Assembly (NCBI GenBank): GCA_025765615.1
Contig: JAIVFJ010000090.1
Coordinates: 62,001-126,000, forward strand
Direction of reading: 5' to 3'
Source of the DNA: Zopfochytrium polystomum
Taxonomy: Eukaryota; Chytridiomycota; Chytridiomycetes; Chytridiales; Chytridiaceae
Length of the DNA stretch: 64,000 nt
Made by a program: the position numbers and the translations under genes. Below the pieces are notes generated by a model, which did not search any database, was not told the origin of the DNA, and saw nothing but the letters and a program-made list of their open reading frames with translations. Of this stretch, positions 32,006 to 42,724 are shown piece after piece. Position 1 is the stretch's first letter. Every line of letters begins with the position of its first letter.

Positions 32006-34315
32006 ATGCTTTCAATGGCGGGGGTCGCGAGTTCTCCCTCCGGCACGCGACTCCCAACCCGACTCGGTCGGCTTTTACCGAGCAGCAACTTCTGCTGCTG
32101 CTGCTGCTGTAACAACAACGCCAGCAGCAGCAGCAGTCTCCTCTTGCTTCTTCACTCCCGACACCGACGACGCATCAGCACCGTCGTCGCCGCCGCCGCC
32201 GCCAACAACAACGCGAACAGCAACCTCAACAACGTCCGCCCTTCTGCCCCAACGTTCCTCCTTCCTCGTCAAAGCCATCTGTGCTCACGGAGCTTCGCAA
32301 CAACGCCGTCCTCTCCCTCCCCTCCAACGCAAGCCCCGTCATTAGCGGAGCTACTCGACCCCACGCCGCCGCCGCCTCCTGCCACCTTTGAATCCGTAGG
32401 CGTCCTGCCTCGCATCGCCTACAACCTTCGTCACAGACTCTCGTGTCCTCATCCGACCGCGGCACAAATGGCCCTCTTCCCTGTGCTTCTTTCACACAGG
32501 GACGTGATCCTGAAGGACCAGACTGGAACGGGGAAAACCTTGGGTCTCGTGGCCGCTTTGCTCAGCAAAAAGTGGCCAGTTTGGACTGTGCCCGCGGAGC
32601 GACTGCATGGCGCGCGTGAGAGCGTCGGCGGTTTGGGCGGCGAGGCGGATGCCGACCCTCCCCAGAGACGGAAAAAGGTAAATTCTTCCCCTTTCCCCTT
32701 TCAAGGACCACTGGCGCTCGCTAACCCTTTGGTTCCGTAGGCCCGCTACACTGCAGCAATCGTCGTCACTCCAACGCCGGAGCTCGCGATACAAATCTAT
32801 GGGTGGGCTCGCACGCTTCTTCTCCACAACAAGGGTCCGCGCGATCCAACCGACGCAGTCTCGGTTGCCGCCCATTACACTGGGGGCGGCGGTGTCCAAC
32901 CGCAGGACCTCCCCCTCCACATTCAATGCATCGTTTCCCACAACCCCGACACTCACGCCGCGCAGTCCGCCCTCCTCGCCAAACACCCTCATCCGACAGT
33001 GGTCATTGGAACGCCGCGCCGCCTGCTAGAGATGGTGGAGGCCGGCGAACTGGACGTCACCCGGCTCCAGAGCCTGGTCCTGGACGAAGTCGACTCGCTC
33101 GTAAACGTCGGAAAACGCTACGACCAGCTGTCGACCAAGTTCCACCGCAAGTCGCATCCGACCTTTGCGGAGCGACTCGTCGAAAATATAATGAAACAGC
33201 GCAAAGAGAGCAAAAAGAGGGCAGAGGAAGACGAGGAGGCTCGGGCTCCATCCTCCGACGGTGCGCCCAAGAAGGGATCCAAGCGCAAATCGCTCTTGGC
33301 CGCGTCACGGTCGATGCTGATCGGCGAGGGAAAAAGGGTCGACCCGGCCCTTCGTCGCATGCAGGTCGTCGTGTGCTCGGCGACGGTCAACAGCCGAGTC
33401 CGAAGCGCGCTGGACGAAAAAGGGCGCGGCTGGCTCAGCGACCCAGTCCTTTTGGACGTGAAGGGCACCATCAACTCGCCGTCGGCGGTGCGTCACCACT
33501 GCCTCGTCCTGGACTCTGCGACGCGCGCGGTGCGCGGGATTCGGAGCAAGGAGGAAGACACGGCGATCGTGACGGCCGCGATCGCGGCGGAGCAGCAGAA
33601 GCAGCGGCCCGGCTTCCAGCAGCTGGACGACGACGAAGGGGAGCGCGGAGGCGGGGTGACGCGGGTGTGGGACTACAAGAAGCGGCACCCGGCGCTGGCC
33701 GACGACGATCCCGCGATGATGGACCTCGTCGCCGAGGTGTGCCGCCGCGAGAACGTGCAGCGCGGCATCCTGTTTCTCAACGCGAACGTCTCGGTCGCGC
33801 GCGTCGTGGAGAACCTGCGGCTGCGCGGCGTCAGGGCCGGCGGCGTGCTGGACGAGATCGACATTGCCGAAGCGTCGTCGGCCGTGACCGGCAGCAACGC
33901 GCACGAGGACGCGCACGAGGACGCCGCGACCTCGGCGGCGGCGGGCGACGCGGACGGCTCGTCCCGCGCGCCAGTCGGTGACGGTTCCGCGTCCGCCCTC
34001 CCGACAGAGCCCCAGCCTTCGTCGACGTCCGAGCCCCACCCGCAGCGGCCGCGTTTCCTGAGCGGCGCGCACCGTCTTCTGGTGATTACGGAGCCGATGG
34101 CGCGCGGGCTGGACCTCGCGGAGGTGACGCATGTGCTGATTGCGTCGCTGCCGTCGTCGCCGGCGAGCTTTCTGCACATGTCCGGGCGGGTCGGGCGGTT
34201 CGGACGGCCGGGGACCGCCATCGTGCTGCTGGCCGGGGAGCGGTACGAGCGGCAGATGATTGACATTTACAGGCTGATACAGACGACGCCGGCGCCGTTG
34301 CCGTCGTGGTCGTGA
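32006..34315 (+). CDS. DEAD-box-type RNA helicase, probably mitochondrial (MRH4/DDX28-like)
   Basis: ATP-dependent RNA helicase. Model: join(32006..32677, 32741..34315); 2247 nt, 748 aa, phase 0. The N-terminus (MLSMAGVASSPSGTRLPTRL) is Arg/Ser-rich without acids, like a mitochondrial presequence, and is followed by Asn/Ser/Ala low complexity. Helicase motifs in order: Q-motif-like FESVGVLPRIAYNL with PTAAQ; motif I DQTGTGKT; Ia TPTPELA; Ib GTPRRLLE; motif II LDEVD, so DEVD rather than DEAD; motif III SAT; IV LFLNANVS; V TEPMARGLDL; VI HMSGRVGRFGRPG, where the usual HRxGRxxR has Met after His. A Lys/Glu-rich insert follows motif II and an Ala/Asp-rich insert splits the second RecA domain. Organellar ribosome assembly would be the expected role if it groups with MRH4/DDX28; this is inferred from the N-terminus and divergent motifs only. 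Confidence 0.8.
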
Positions 34316-34890
34316 ATACGTGTTGGAATCAGGTGGTCTTGGCTCAGAGGGGTCGGGGAGGTGGGGTTGGCTTGAGGGTAGCTGGGCTGGGAGGGAAGAG
34401 TTGGAAAGGGCATTTGTGTGGCTGGGATGGGACCGTTTGATGAAACGATCCATGAATTCTTAAAAGGCTCACCCCGATTCGCTTTCATAGCCATTTTGCG
34501 CTTTTACTCCCTTTAGAATGAACTTGTTGAGAATGGGAGGGCGGGTAACGGAAGAACGGGAAAATCCCGCATTTGGGGCCGACGGGCGGGGGTACTGTCA
34601 AAAAAATGGCCCTGCCGTTTGACAATTTCTAGAACAAGAAGCGAATAACATTCGAGCCTGTAAAGCGAACAAACCGGGGCGCCGTCCACGTAAACGTCCT
34701 CCCGCCGTCGGCTTCTCGTCCCCGTCTCTTTCCTTTCCTCCAACTTCACCCTCCCTCCGACTTGCGCCGAAATACCTTTAAGGCTACCAGCGTGCAAGAG
34801 AAACCCAGGCGAAAGGGAAAAAACAAAAGAGTGCGGGAAAACCCAAAGAAATCCTCTGATCGGGCGGAACGATTGTCGAAAAACTATATA
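34316..34890. other. Intergenic, promoter side of the sugar-binding-like gene
   Basis: No gene is seen. An A/T-rich CTATATAA (about 34,883-34,890) abuts the ATG of the next gene. At that position it is unlikely to act as a TATA box for a transcript that includes the ATG, unless the leader is extremely short. Confidence 0.35.
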
Positions 34891-37800
34891 ATGCGCCTCT
34901 ACCCTCTCCTCGCGGCAACACTCGCCGGCTCGCTGGCCGCCGTCCACGGTGGGTTGCTCAATTATTCTTAACCCTTGTGCCCCACTGTCCCCATCCCCAC
35001 CTTCCCCCCCTCCAGGATGGGGGGTGCATGAGCGAAAAGCAAAACGGGGAGCTTTTGGATTACTTCTTGGTACCCCGTCCATCCCCTCCCCCCCCCGCTC
35101 TCTCGCCCCTTCCCACTTTCTCCCCCACTCGACCCACATCTCGCCTTCACCTTTTTATCGTCGTCCATGCGGGGCTGGGCCACGCCCCTCCCTTTTTTTT
35201 TTTTCCTTTTTTTCTTTCCCGCAAAACTTGCGAGGGATTCCGTCTGACGTCCAATCTACCTTCCCAACGCTTTTTTTTTCCCCCCATCTTTTTGCTCCTT
35301 CTGTTTTCTGCACAACCTCCTCCAACACTCCACGCGCGACTACATAACGGGGCCACGCCAGCCTTCCCGCTCGCGCCACGAGCCGCCGACGGAGCCAACG
35401 CCGTCGCGGCGTCGTCGTCGTCGTCCTCCACGGCACCGCCGTCCTCGAGCCCCGCGGCAACAGCGACGAGCGCGGCGCCGGGCAGTTCTAGCGGCAGCAG
35501 CAGCAGCAGCAGCAGCGGTGCCGGGTCGTCGGCGCCGACAACGGCGGCCGTGGGTGCGAGCGTCAGCACCAACAGCAGCAGCAGCGCCGCGGCGTCCGGC
35601 GCTTCGTCGTCGGCGTCGTTCGCGTCGTCATCGTCGTCGTCGTCGTCGTCAATGGCGAGCGGCAACAGCAGCATCATCGCCACCACCGTCACCGGCAGCA
35701 ACAGCACCAGCCTGAACTCCACGACGGCGACGGCGACGAGCGGCAGCAGCGGCAACAGCTCGGGCGCTGCGACGACGACCGCGACGGCTGGGGCGCCGAG
35801 CGCAACGGCGGACGCCGGGTTCGTGCAGCCAACGGGGTTGGTGACGTTGCTGCTGCAGCACGAGCAGGCGAGCGGGGCGCGCGGGGCGTTCCTCGCCAAG
35901 GTGCAGGGCGAGTTTGTCGCGCGGGTCAACGGGGGCGGCGGCGGCGGCGGCGCGTCCGCCGCGTCGGCCATGGCGTCGTCGTCATCGTCGTCGCCGTCTT
36001 CTTCGCCGTCCTCAACGCCCGCTCCGCACGCCAGCTCCACAAACGCGAGCACCACCACCCCCACAACAAACAGCACGCGCGCGTCGCTCAAAGTCGACTG
36101 GCGGGTGTTCCCGGAGACAGACACGTACGAAGGGTACCTTTCGCAGCTGCGGTCGGCGTGCGACAAGAACGTGACGGGGCTGTTTGACGTTGTGTTTGTG
36201 GAGGCGTCGCGGGTGGGCGAGTTTGCGGACTGCCTCGCGGACTTTTGGGCGTTGGACGGCGGCGCAGCGGCGGCGGGGAAGACGGGCGGTGTGATGCCTG
36301 CGGCGCTGGCGAACGGGGTCGTGGATGGGCGGTTGGGTGAGTGGTTGGGGGATGTCTCTCTCTCTTTATTTCTCACTCTCTTCACTCATCAACTCCTTCA
36401 AAAAAGTCGCGCTCCCGACCGAAATCGAGCTCGGCTTGATCGTGTACAACACCGGCCTCCTGGACCGCTACGGACTCAGCGGGCCGCCGACGAGCTTCGA
36501 CGCTATGGCGGACCTGGCCAACTCGGTCATGTCGAGCGAGCGCGCCATGGACAATTACCAGTTATCAGGCATCACCGGCATCTTTTCGGGTGAGCAAAGA
36601 TAGCGCTCTCTTTTAAATTCCCCCATTGCGCGTAGATTCCGTGGGCGATTCGGCGAAGTATCTTACCTATCTCTTGAATTTTTCTTTCAATACCTAGGTG
36701 AACTTTTAACAACGCAGCTGATCGAGTGGCTCGCCGGGCGCCGCAACACCACGCTCCTGAACCCAACAACCAGCCAGCCCAACATGCTGACCCTCTCCGC
36801 CGCGGAGGCTCTCGCGGCGCCCGCGTCGTGGGTAGACACCGGTTTAATCCACCCAGACGACCTCACCCCCGTCGAGACGCCGGACCCGTTCAAGTACAGC
36901 CCGATCACACCACCCAGCGCATCGACGCTGCGCGACACGGACCTCTCCTTCTCGCGGTTCGTATCGGGCCGCGCGGTGTTCATGCGGCACGGGACGCGGG
37001 TGCTCCCCGCGCTGACGGAGGCCGCGGCGGACGCCGGGGTCGAGTGGGACGCGACGGGGGTCGTCGGGCTCGACGCTGGCGTCAGCGTCGGCGCGCTGGG
37101 CGGGTGGACCGTCGGCGTGTACGGGATGTCGGAGAATAAGGGCGCCGCGGCGAGGGTCGCGGAGTTTTTGGCGTCAAAGGCTGTGCAGAGGAGGGCGGTC
37201 GCTGAGGCTGGGTTGTTTGCGATGCCGGCGTGGACTGATTTGTATTCGGGTACGCTCGGTTTTTTTGTTGCGTGTGTTTTGACCTCTGCGCGGGACCCCC
37301 GAGCTGAGCATCCCCTCACCTATCCACCGTCTACCCACACCCAGACCGCGAAGTGTGCGCCGTGCTCGGCGAGCGGCTCTGCCAGATCGCGAAAGCGACG
37401 ACTCCCTCTCTGCGGCCGTCGACACAGGTGAAGCGGCACTACAGCGCGCTCTCATCGATCGTCTCGTCCGACCTCTTCACGTACCTCTCGACGCCGATGA
37501 CGGTGATCACGTTCCTCGCGACGGTGGACGCGAACATCCGCGCGGAGCTGTTCCCGAGCAGCGCGAGCGGGAACGCGAACGGGACGAACAAGGGCGTCGA
37601 CGACCTGCTGAACTCGGACCCGTCGCTGGGCACGGCGCGCACGGGGAAGGCGGTGCCGACGCACCTCGGGGCGCAGCTGGCGGGTCTGTTTTTGGTGATT
37701 GCCGTGTCGGGCGTGGTCGTGCTGCTGATGCGGAAGAAGGCCATGGACGAGTTGGCGAAGAAGGAGGCCGCCGCCGCCGCGGGTGGTGGGGGCGGCGAGG

Positions 37801-38240
37801 GCGGTGCGGCGGCGGCGGGCGCGCGCGCGGCTGCTACGGCTCCGTTGGTGGCAAAGGCGGGGAGCAGCGGTGACGGTAAGAGCGGTGAGACTGCGGGCCG
37901 CGACAGGACGGTGGTGCGGAGCGCGTCGGCGAGGATGGACGACCAGCCGGCCGCCAACGGGAACGGAGCAAAGGTGGCCAGGAAAGCAAAGACGGCGAAG
38001 GGAGGCTACGAGCAGCTGGAGGAAGACGGAGAGGACTTGGGTCCTGACGAAAACGCGGCAGTTGTGACCGGCAGCAAGGCGCACCAAAGCGGCACCGGCG
38101 CGGCCTTGGCAGCTGCGCATGCGTCAGCCGGCGCAGCGAGTGGAGACGTGGCAGATGGAGGGAACATGGGCAGCGCCGACAGCCTTTTGGCGTTGGAGAT
38201 GGCCGCCGTGGACCGGAGCGAGAGAGCAAGCTTCGTCTAG
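34891..38240 (+). CDS. Secreted bacterial-type solute-binding protein with C-terminal membrane anchor
   Basis: Probable surface receptor with a family 1 (MalE-like) extracellular solute-binding fold. Model: join(34891..34948, 35362..36336, 36407..36589, 36698..37249, 37345..38240); 2664 nt, 887 aa, every junction phase 1. A signal peptide (MRLYPLLAATLAGSLAAVHA) is encoded by exon 1. A Ser/Ala/Thr/Asn linker follows to ~residue 180, probably glycosylated. The binding-protein core is recognisable by LGLIVYNTGLLDRYGLSGPP with TSFDAMADLANSVM (family pattern LYYNKDLFKKAGL-PPxTWDEL), FVSGRAVFMRHG (FxxGKAAM) and WTVGVYGMSENKGAAARVAE ending in FLASKAVQ. A single membrane helix (LAGLFLVIAVSGVVVLLM) and a ~170-residue cytosolic tail complete it. 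Substrate is unknown. In bacteria this fold serves ABC importers; no transporter genes are nearby, so a sensory or scavenging role is inferred. Confidence 0.7.
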
Positions 38241-38668
38241 GCAGGCTGATGACTGGTGCCCCATTGTTGTGTGATAGTTCTCGGTCGAGAAGGAGAAAGA
38301 ATCATAGAAAAGAGAGGTAAAGAGAGTGTATTCCACAAATTCCACGACTCCTTCACAGCTCAAAGCTAGAATGAATAAAGGACAATACAGTTACGTTATA
38401 GTAGACTTTGCTAGGGACAGTCCAGGATTTCGTTCCAGCAAAACGATTTCTTGGCCCCAGCGCATCTTCTGTTTCGCTTACTGTGGTCAGAGGAGCCAGC
38501 TCGTGCCAACGGGGTCGATCCACCATGAGCGAAACCTTGTATTCAGAACAATGGTTAAGGACTCCCCCCATGAGCGTCAGTTTTCTCGCGGTAATTCTTC
38601 AAAGTGCGAAAATTCGATTGTCTTGTATTCTACGTGTGTGTGGAAAGAGAGAGAGGTTTGGAGACAGG

Positions 38669-38721
<53 letters not shown>

Positions 38722-39002
38722 CTCCCTCTCTTCCTCTTCTCACTCCCACCCACATCTATCTATCCTATCTATCTTCCACAGAACGACCACCGTCGTTTCG
38801 TGCACAAAAAAGGAAGAAAAGAGAAAAAATAAACAGAAAAGAAAAAAAAAAAGAAAAAAAGAGAAAAAAAACTTTCGCTCTCTCTCCTCCCTTTGCCTGC
38901 GCCTTCCTCGCCTCCGCCGGCCGCCGCCCGCATCTTCCCCGTCCCACCACCCTAAACTCACCCACTCACCGCCTCCCCCAGCAACACACACACACACACT
39001 CA
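38241..39002. other. Intergenic, 5' side of the Rab7 gene
   Basis: No gene is seen. Contains the (TC)n tract at 38,670-38,719, an AG-rich stretch at 38,806-38,870, and a CA run just before the Rab7 ATG. Confidence 0.45.
38670..38719. repeat. (TC)n microsatellite
   Basis: About 24 uninterrupted CT dinucleotides, roughly 285-330 bases upstream of the Rab7 start codon. Confidence 0.9.
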
Positions 39003-40106
39003 ATGGCCTCCTCATCCCGACGCCCCGCCGGCGGCCCCGGCGGCAGCAGGAAGCCGATGCTCAAGGTCATCATCCTCGGAGACAGCGGCGTCGGCAAGAC
39101 GTCGCTCATGAACCAGTACGTCAACAAAAAGTTCAGCAACCAGTACAAGGCGACCATCGGCGCAGACTTTCTTACAAAGGAGGTCAACGTCGAGGATCGC
39201 GCCGTCACCATGCAGGTACTCACACACACAACAAGAACAACCACACCACACCACACCCACCCAAAAAGGCGTCGCTGGATGCCTCCTTTTTTCCCCGGTT
39301 TTTTCTCTCTCTCTCGGCACTTAGGCCCTGGGCCTCGCTTCCTTTGGAGATCGCTGGCGTGACTTGCCAAAAAGTGCTCCTGGAGGAGATTCGGGACGGT
39401 GGCGTCGTCTGTCGTCTGGGGAGGCGCCCCCGATTGCATCACCATTCCCTCACTCCGTTCCTTGCCCTCGGCGGTAACCCCTTCAAGCAGTATAGCTTGC
39501 CGGAGGAGCTGCCGTCTCACTCTCACACCCACCCTTGTTCACCTCAATTGTGCGCCTCTCCTGCCTCATCTCTCTCAGATCTGGGACACTGCGGGTCAGG
39601 AACGATTCCAGTCACTCGGTGTCGCATTTTACCGTGGCGCAGACTGCTGCGTGCTAGTGTTTGACGTCAACAATCTCAAGTCGTTTGAGACTCTGGACAG
39701 CTGGCGCGACGAGTTTCTTCTGCAGGCGAGCCCGCGGGACCCGGAAAACTTTCCGTTTGTGGTGCTTGGGAACAAGATCGATCTGGAGGATTCGAGGCGT
39801 CAGGTGTCGCAAAAGAGGGCGCTGCTGTGGTGCCAACAGAAGGGCAACATACCAGTTAAGAATCGTTTAGGGGGCGTGCAAGGGCACCCCTCCTCTGCCC
39901 TCCTCGCAATCTAACATCCGCCATTCTTGTTGTCTTCGCAGTACTTTGAAACCAGTGCAAAGGAGGCGATTAATGTAGACCCAGCCTTCCAGACGATTGC
40001 GAAAGACGCCCTGCAGCAGGAGGCCGACGTCGAGCTTTACGACTTCCCGGAACCAATCAGGCTGGACGGCGATCACACTCCAAAGGATCCCGGCTGCCAG
40101 TGCTAA
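39003..40106 (+). CDS. ypt7: Rab7/Ypt7 small GTPase
   Basis: Late endosome/vacuole Rab GTPase that controls homotypic vacuole fusion and endosome maturation through HOPS. Model: join(39003..39215, 39579..39854, 39942..40106), 217 aa, both introns phase 0. Motifs: P-loop GDSGVGKTS, switch I with [14 protein letters not shown] (Rab7-type), [27 protein letters not shown] and [10 protein letters not shown]. The C-terminus ends in CQC, the double-geranylgeranylation signal. Residues 1-18 are a Ser/Arg/Gly-rich extension before KVIILGD. The first intron is long (363 bases) and the frame through it is open but Ser/Thr/His-rich, so it is excluded. High confidence; the Rab7 subgroup rests on [11 protein letters not shown] and the [15 protein letters not shown] block. 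Confidence 0.93.
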
Positions 40107-41239
40107 AGGGTGCACGGTTGTGGGAGCTTGAAGGGTGGATGCGTTCATGTTTTGGGAATCACTCAGGCTAGGGGGTGTTTGGATTAGCCTTCTTCTCTTC
40201 CCTTTGGTCGGTAACAAGACCACTCTGGCCTCGCTTTACGGTCCTGCTCGCACCCATCTCCTCCCGCCAACAGCTTCCCCTTGCGAATGCCGTCAGCCCT
40301 CCCCCTACTCCACTCCCCCTCTCCCCGAAAGTTCCTTCTCTGTTTTCGCTTTGCACTTAGTTCAACCTCGTTGCGGGAGAATATTCTCTGTTCCTTTGTG
40401 TTTCGTCCTTATTTTACTCTTTTGTTTTTTTGTTTTTTTTTTAAAAAATCTGTTGAGATCCCCTCCTATCTTGCCAGAAAACACGCTTCTTACCCTCACC
40501 TCGCTGGCGGTCGCTTTTCAACTTTTTGAGCGCGGGGTGGAGCGTGACGGGAAAAGCGGAGGAGTGGGAATCGCGCCGAATCATCTAAACCCGCGAGTTG
40601 CGATTCCAATACTTGGGGTTGGCTGCCCTCGCTGGTACGTTTATTCCTCTCCATCGCTCCTTTACTCCAAAGCACTTACTTACTTCCCCGTCGCACTAAA
40701 GCTAACCCCGAGAGACTTACCTCCAATTCGCCGCCCCGAACCCCTCAACCAGCTTCGTGCCCGGGGCAACTCCCTACCTTTGGTTATCTCTTTCTATTCT
40801 CTCACCCAAGCAGCGGAAAACGACCTCTTCCTTTTTTTCTCCACGCTTATTTGCCTCTCGCACTTTCGATTCCGAATATTTCCCCCTTTTTTCCAAAATT
40901 AGGTGCTATGAAATGGTGAGCTGAGAATGGTGTTTTACGGTTGCGCAACTTGCAAACTCTTTCTTTTTCCATTTTTTTCTCTTCGACCTTTGACTCTTTC
41001 GCGGTGCACAATGGTTGATAAGCGGTAGAAGCGTGAAACTAAAAAAAAAAAAAAAAAAGGAAGAACAGCTACCCAAATACTTCCCCTGCGCATCCCTTTC
41101 TTCAACTACCTCCATCACCTCACGGACGCTATACCCAGATTTCCTGGCGGCGCCATCCGCGCTTCACCCCCCGCCCTCTCCGTTTCTTTCCTCTCCGAAC
41201 ACGTCCCACCTCTCCCCCCCGCGGGCGCGCCCGGCACCC
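40107..41239. other. Convergent intergenic region
   Basis: About 1.1 kb between Rab7 (plus) and uL4m (minus), which converge. Pyrimidine-rich, with an A18-type run at 41,041-41,058. A plus-strand open frame of 255 codons (40,135-40,902) is Leu/Phe/Pro/Ser-rich with no motif and is not accepted. Confidence 0.4.
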
Positions 41240-42517
41240 TCACTCGACGCCGTACATTTCCTCCAGCACCTCGGCAGCGGCCTTATCGACGACCAAGAAC
41301 TCAGCGGACAGCAGCGGCTGGACGGCGACGGCGCGGGCGGACGCGACGAGCAAGGGCCGCTCGCCGTCGGGGTCCTCGGGCGGGGATTTCTTGCGGCGGA
41401 CGAAGCGGTCTGCGGCGCGGATCAGGGCGGTCTCGGGCTCGTCGGAGCCGTAGAGGAGCAGGCAGGAGCGGCCGGCGAGGCGGAGGGCGCCGAGGCGCGC
41501 GAGGAGGAGCGATTTGCCGGCGTCGTGGTCGTCGGCGGCGGCGGCGGCGGCGGCCGAGGCGTTGGGCGCTGTTGGTGTTGGAGGTGGTGGTGGTGTTGTG
41601 GCACCGAGGTCCGGCAGCGTCAGGCGGTCGACGACAATAACCTGGTCCTGGCTGAACTTGGCCGACAGCGCGGAGCGGATGGCCGCATCGTAGACTTTTT
41701 GCTGGATGTCGGTCGTCGTGAGGTGCGGCCGCGGGCCGTGGGCCGTGTAACCTGGGGGAGGAGCAAAAAAACGAAGGAGAAAAAGAAAAGAATTGGAAGA
41801 AAAAAAATGAAGTGAGAAAAACAACCCACGACGCGCTCTCCATCACTCCCAATCATATCGCATACCGCCAACATAGTGCGGGCCAGCCAGCGAACCCTGC
41901 CGCGCGGCGCCGCGGCCCTTCTGAGCGAACGGCTTCTTGGTGGTGGCCCTGACCTGGGCCATGTCCTTGGTGCTCGCGGTGCCGGCGAGGCGCCAGATGC
42001 CCTCGTAGCGCACGGCGCGGGCGAGCAGGTCGTGGCGGACGCGCGCGCCAAAGACGGTGCGGTCGAGCTCGACGAAGCCGACGGCGTCGCCGGTCTCGAA
42101 GCTCTGGATCCAGGCGTGGACCGTCGGGGAGCGCCACGCGGCGTCGGCACCGACAGTGGCGGCGGATGCGGATGCCGAAGTGGTGGATGCGGGGGGCGGT
42201 GGTACGGCGGCGGCGGCGTCTGCGGGCGAAGGGGAGAGGGAGGGCGGGGACGGGGAGGAGGAGGACGGTGGGGGCGGCGGGATGGTGGTGGTGGTGGTGG
42301 TGGCAGTCGTGGATGGGCGGCTGGCGCGGGCGGCAGCGGGTGTTGAGGACGAGATGCCTCGCGAGGAGGGCGCCGACAACGACGACGACGATTGCATCAG
42401 CGGGTGGCGGGACATGGTGGTGGCGATGGATCGCCGCCCGGTGGCGACGGCGTGGAGCAAGGCGAAGGCGGGTTGCGGCCGCAGGAGCCGCTGCGGGAGC
42501 CTCGAAGTGAAGGGCAT
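41240..42517 (-). CDS. Mitochondrial large-subunit ribosomal protein uL4m
   Basis: Mitochondrial ribosomal protein L4. Model: complement(join(41240..41751, 41866..42517)); 1164 nt, 387 aa, phase 1. The N-terminus MPFTSRLPQRLLRPQPAFAL is Arg-rich and acid-free, a typical mitochondrial presequence, and is followed by a Ser/Pro/Thr low-complexity linker to ~residue 115. The uL4 core begins AWIQSFETGDAVGFVELDRT, continues through FGARVRHDLLARAVRYE, and contains the diagnostic loop VRATTKKPFAQKGRGAARQG ending SLAGPHYVGG. After the intron comes YTAHGPRPH. An Ala/Pro insert (residues ~260-285) lies in the second half. Its start is 207 bases from that of the SNIP1-like gene on the other strand. Confidence 0.9.
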
Positions 42518-42527
42518 CGAAGCAGGG

Positions 42528-42564
<37 letters not shown>

Positions 42565-42724
42565 ATTCTCTGCAATCACGCCCTTGTCACGCCTCCTCGC
42601 AAGTTAGCCCCGCGTTGCAGATTTGCCTGCGCACGACGCGTTCGACACGGCGAGGCGAAGAAGAAGCCGCCTCTGCAGAGAAACGGAGGGACGGTAACGA
42701 AGGAGGCCGGGGGACCCCCAACCG
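42518..42724. promoter_or_regulatory. Short bidirectional promoter with ~35-base T tract
   Basis: 207 bases separate the divergent start codons of uL4m (minus) and the SNIP1-like gene (plus). About 35 consecutive T residues (42,529-42,563) lie close to the uL4m start; on its coding strand this is a poly(A) tract in the leader. Poly(dA:dT) tracts keep nucleosomes off fungal promoters, which would suit a shared promoter. Confidence 0.55.

Noticed and set aside
33305..34453. 382-codon minus-strand frame opposite the DEAD-box helicase
   Set aside because: Arg/His/Pro-rich shadow of GC-rich coding DNA; the plus strand carries all helicase motifs in order.
35147..36385. 412-codon minus-strand frame opposite the solute-binding-like gene
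   Set aside because: Opposite-strand shadow of Ser/Ala repeats; no motif.
39216..39578. Open frame through the first Rab7 intron as an inserted coding segment
   Set aside because: Rab7 has no insertion at this site; splicing at GTACTC and CTCTCAG joins switch I to WDTAGQE in phase 0.
40135..40902. 255-codon plus-strand frame downstream of Rab7
   Set aside because: Composition reflects pyrimidine-rich spacer; no motif.
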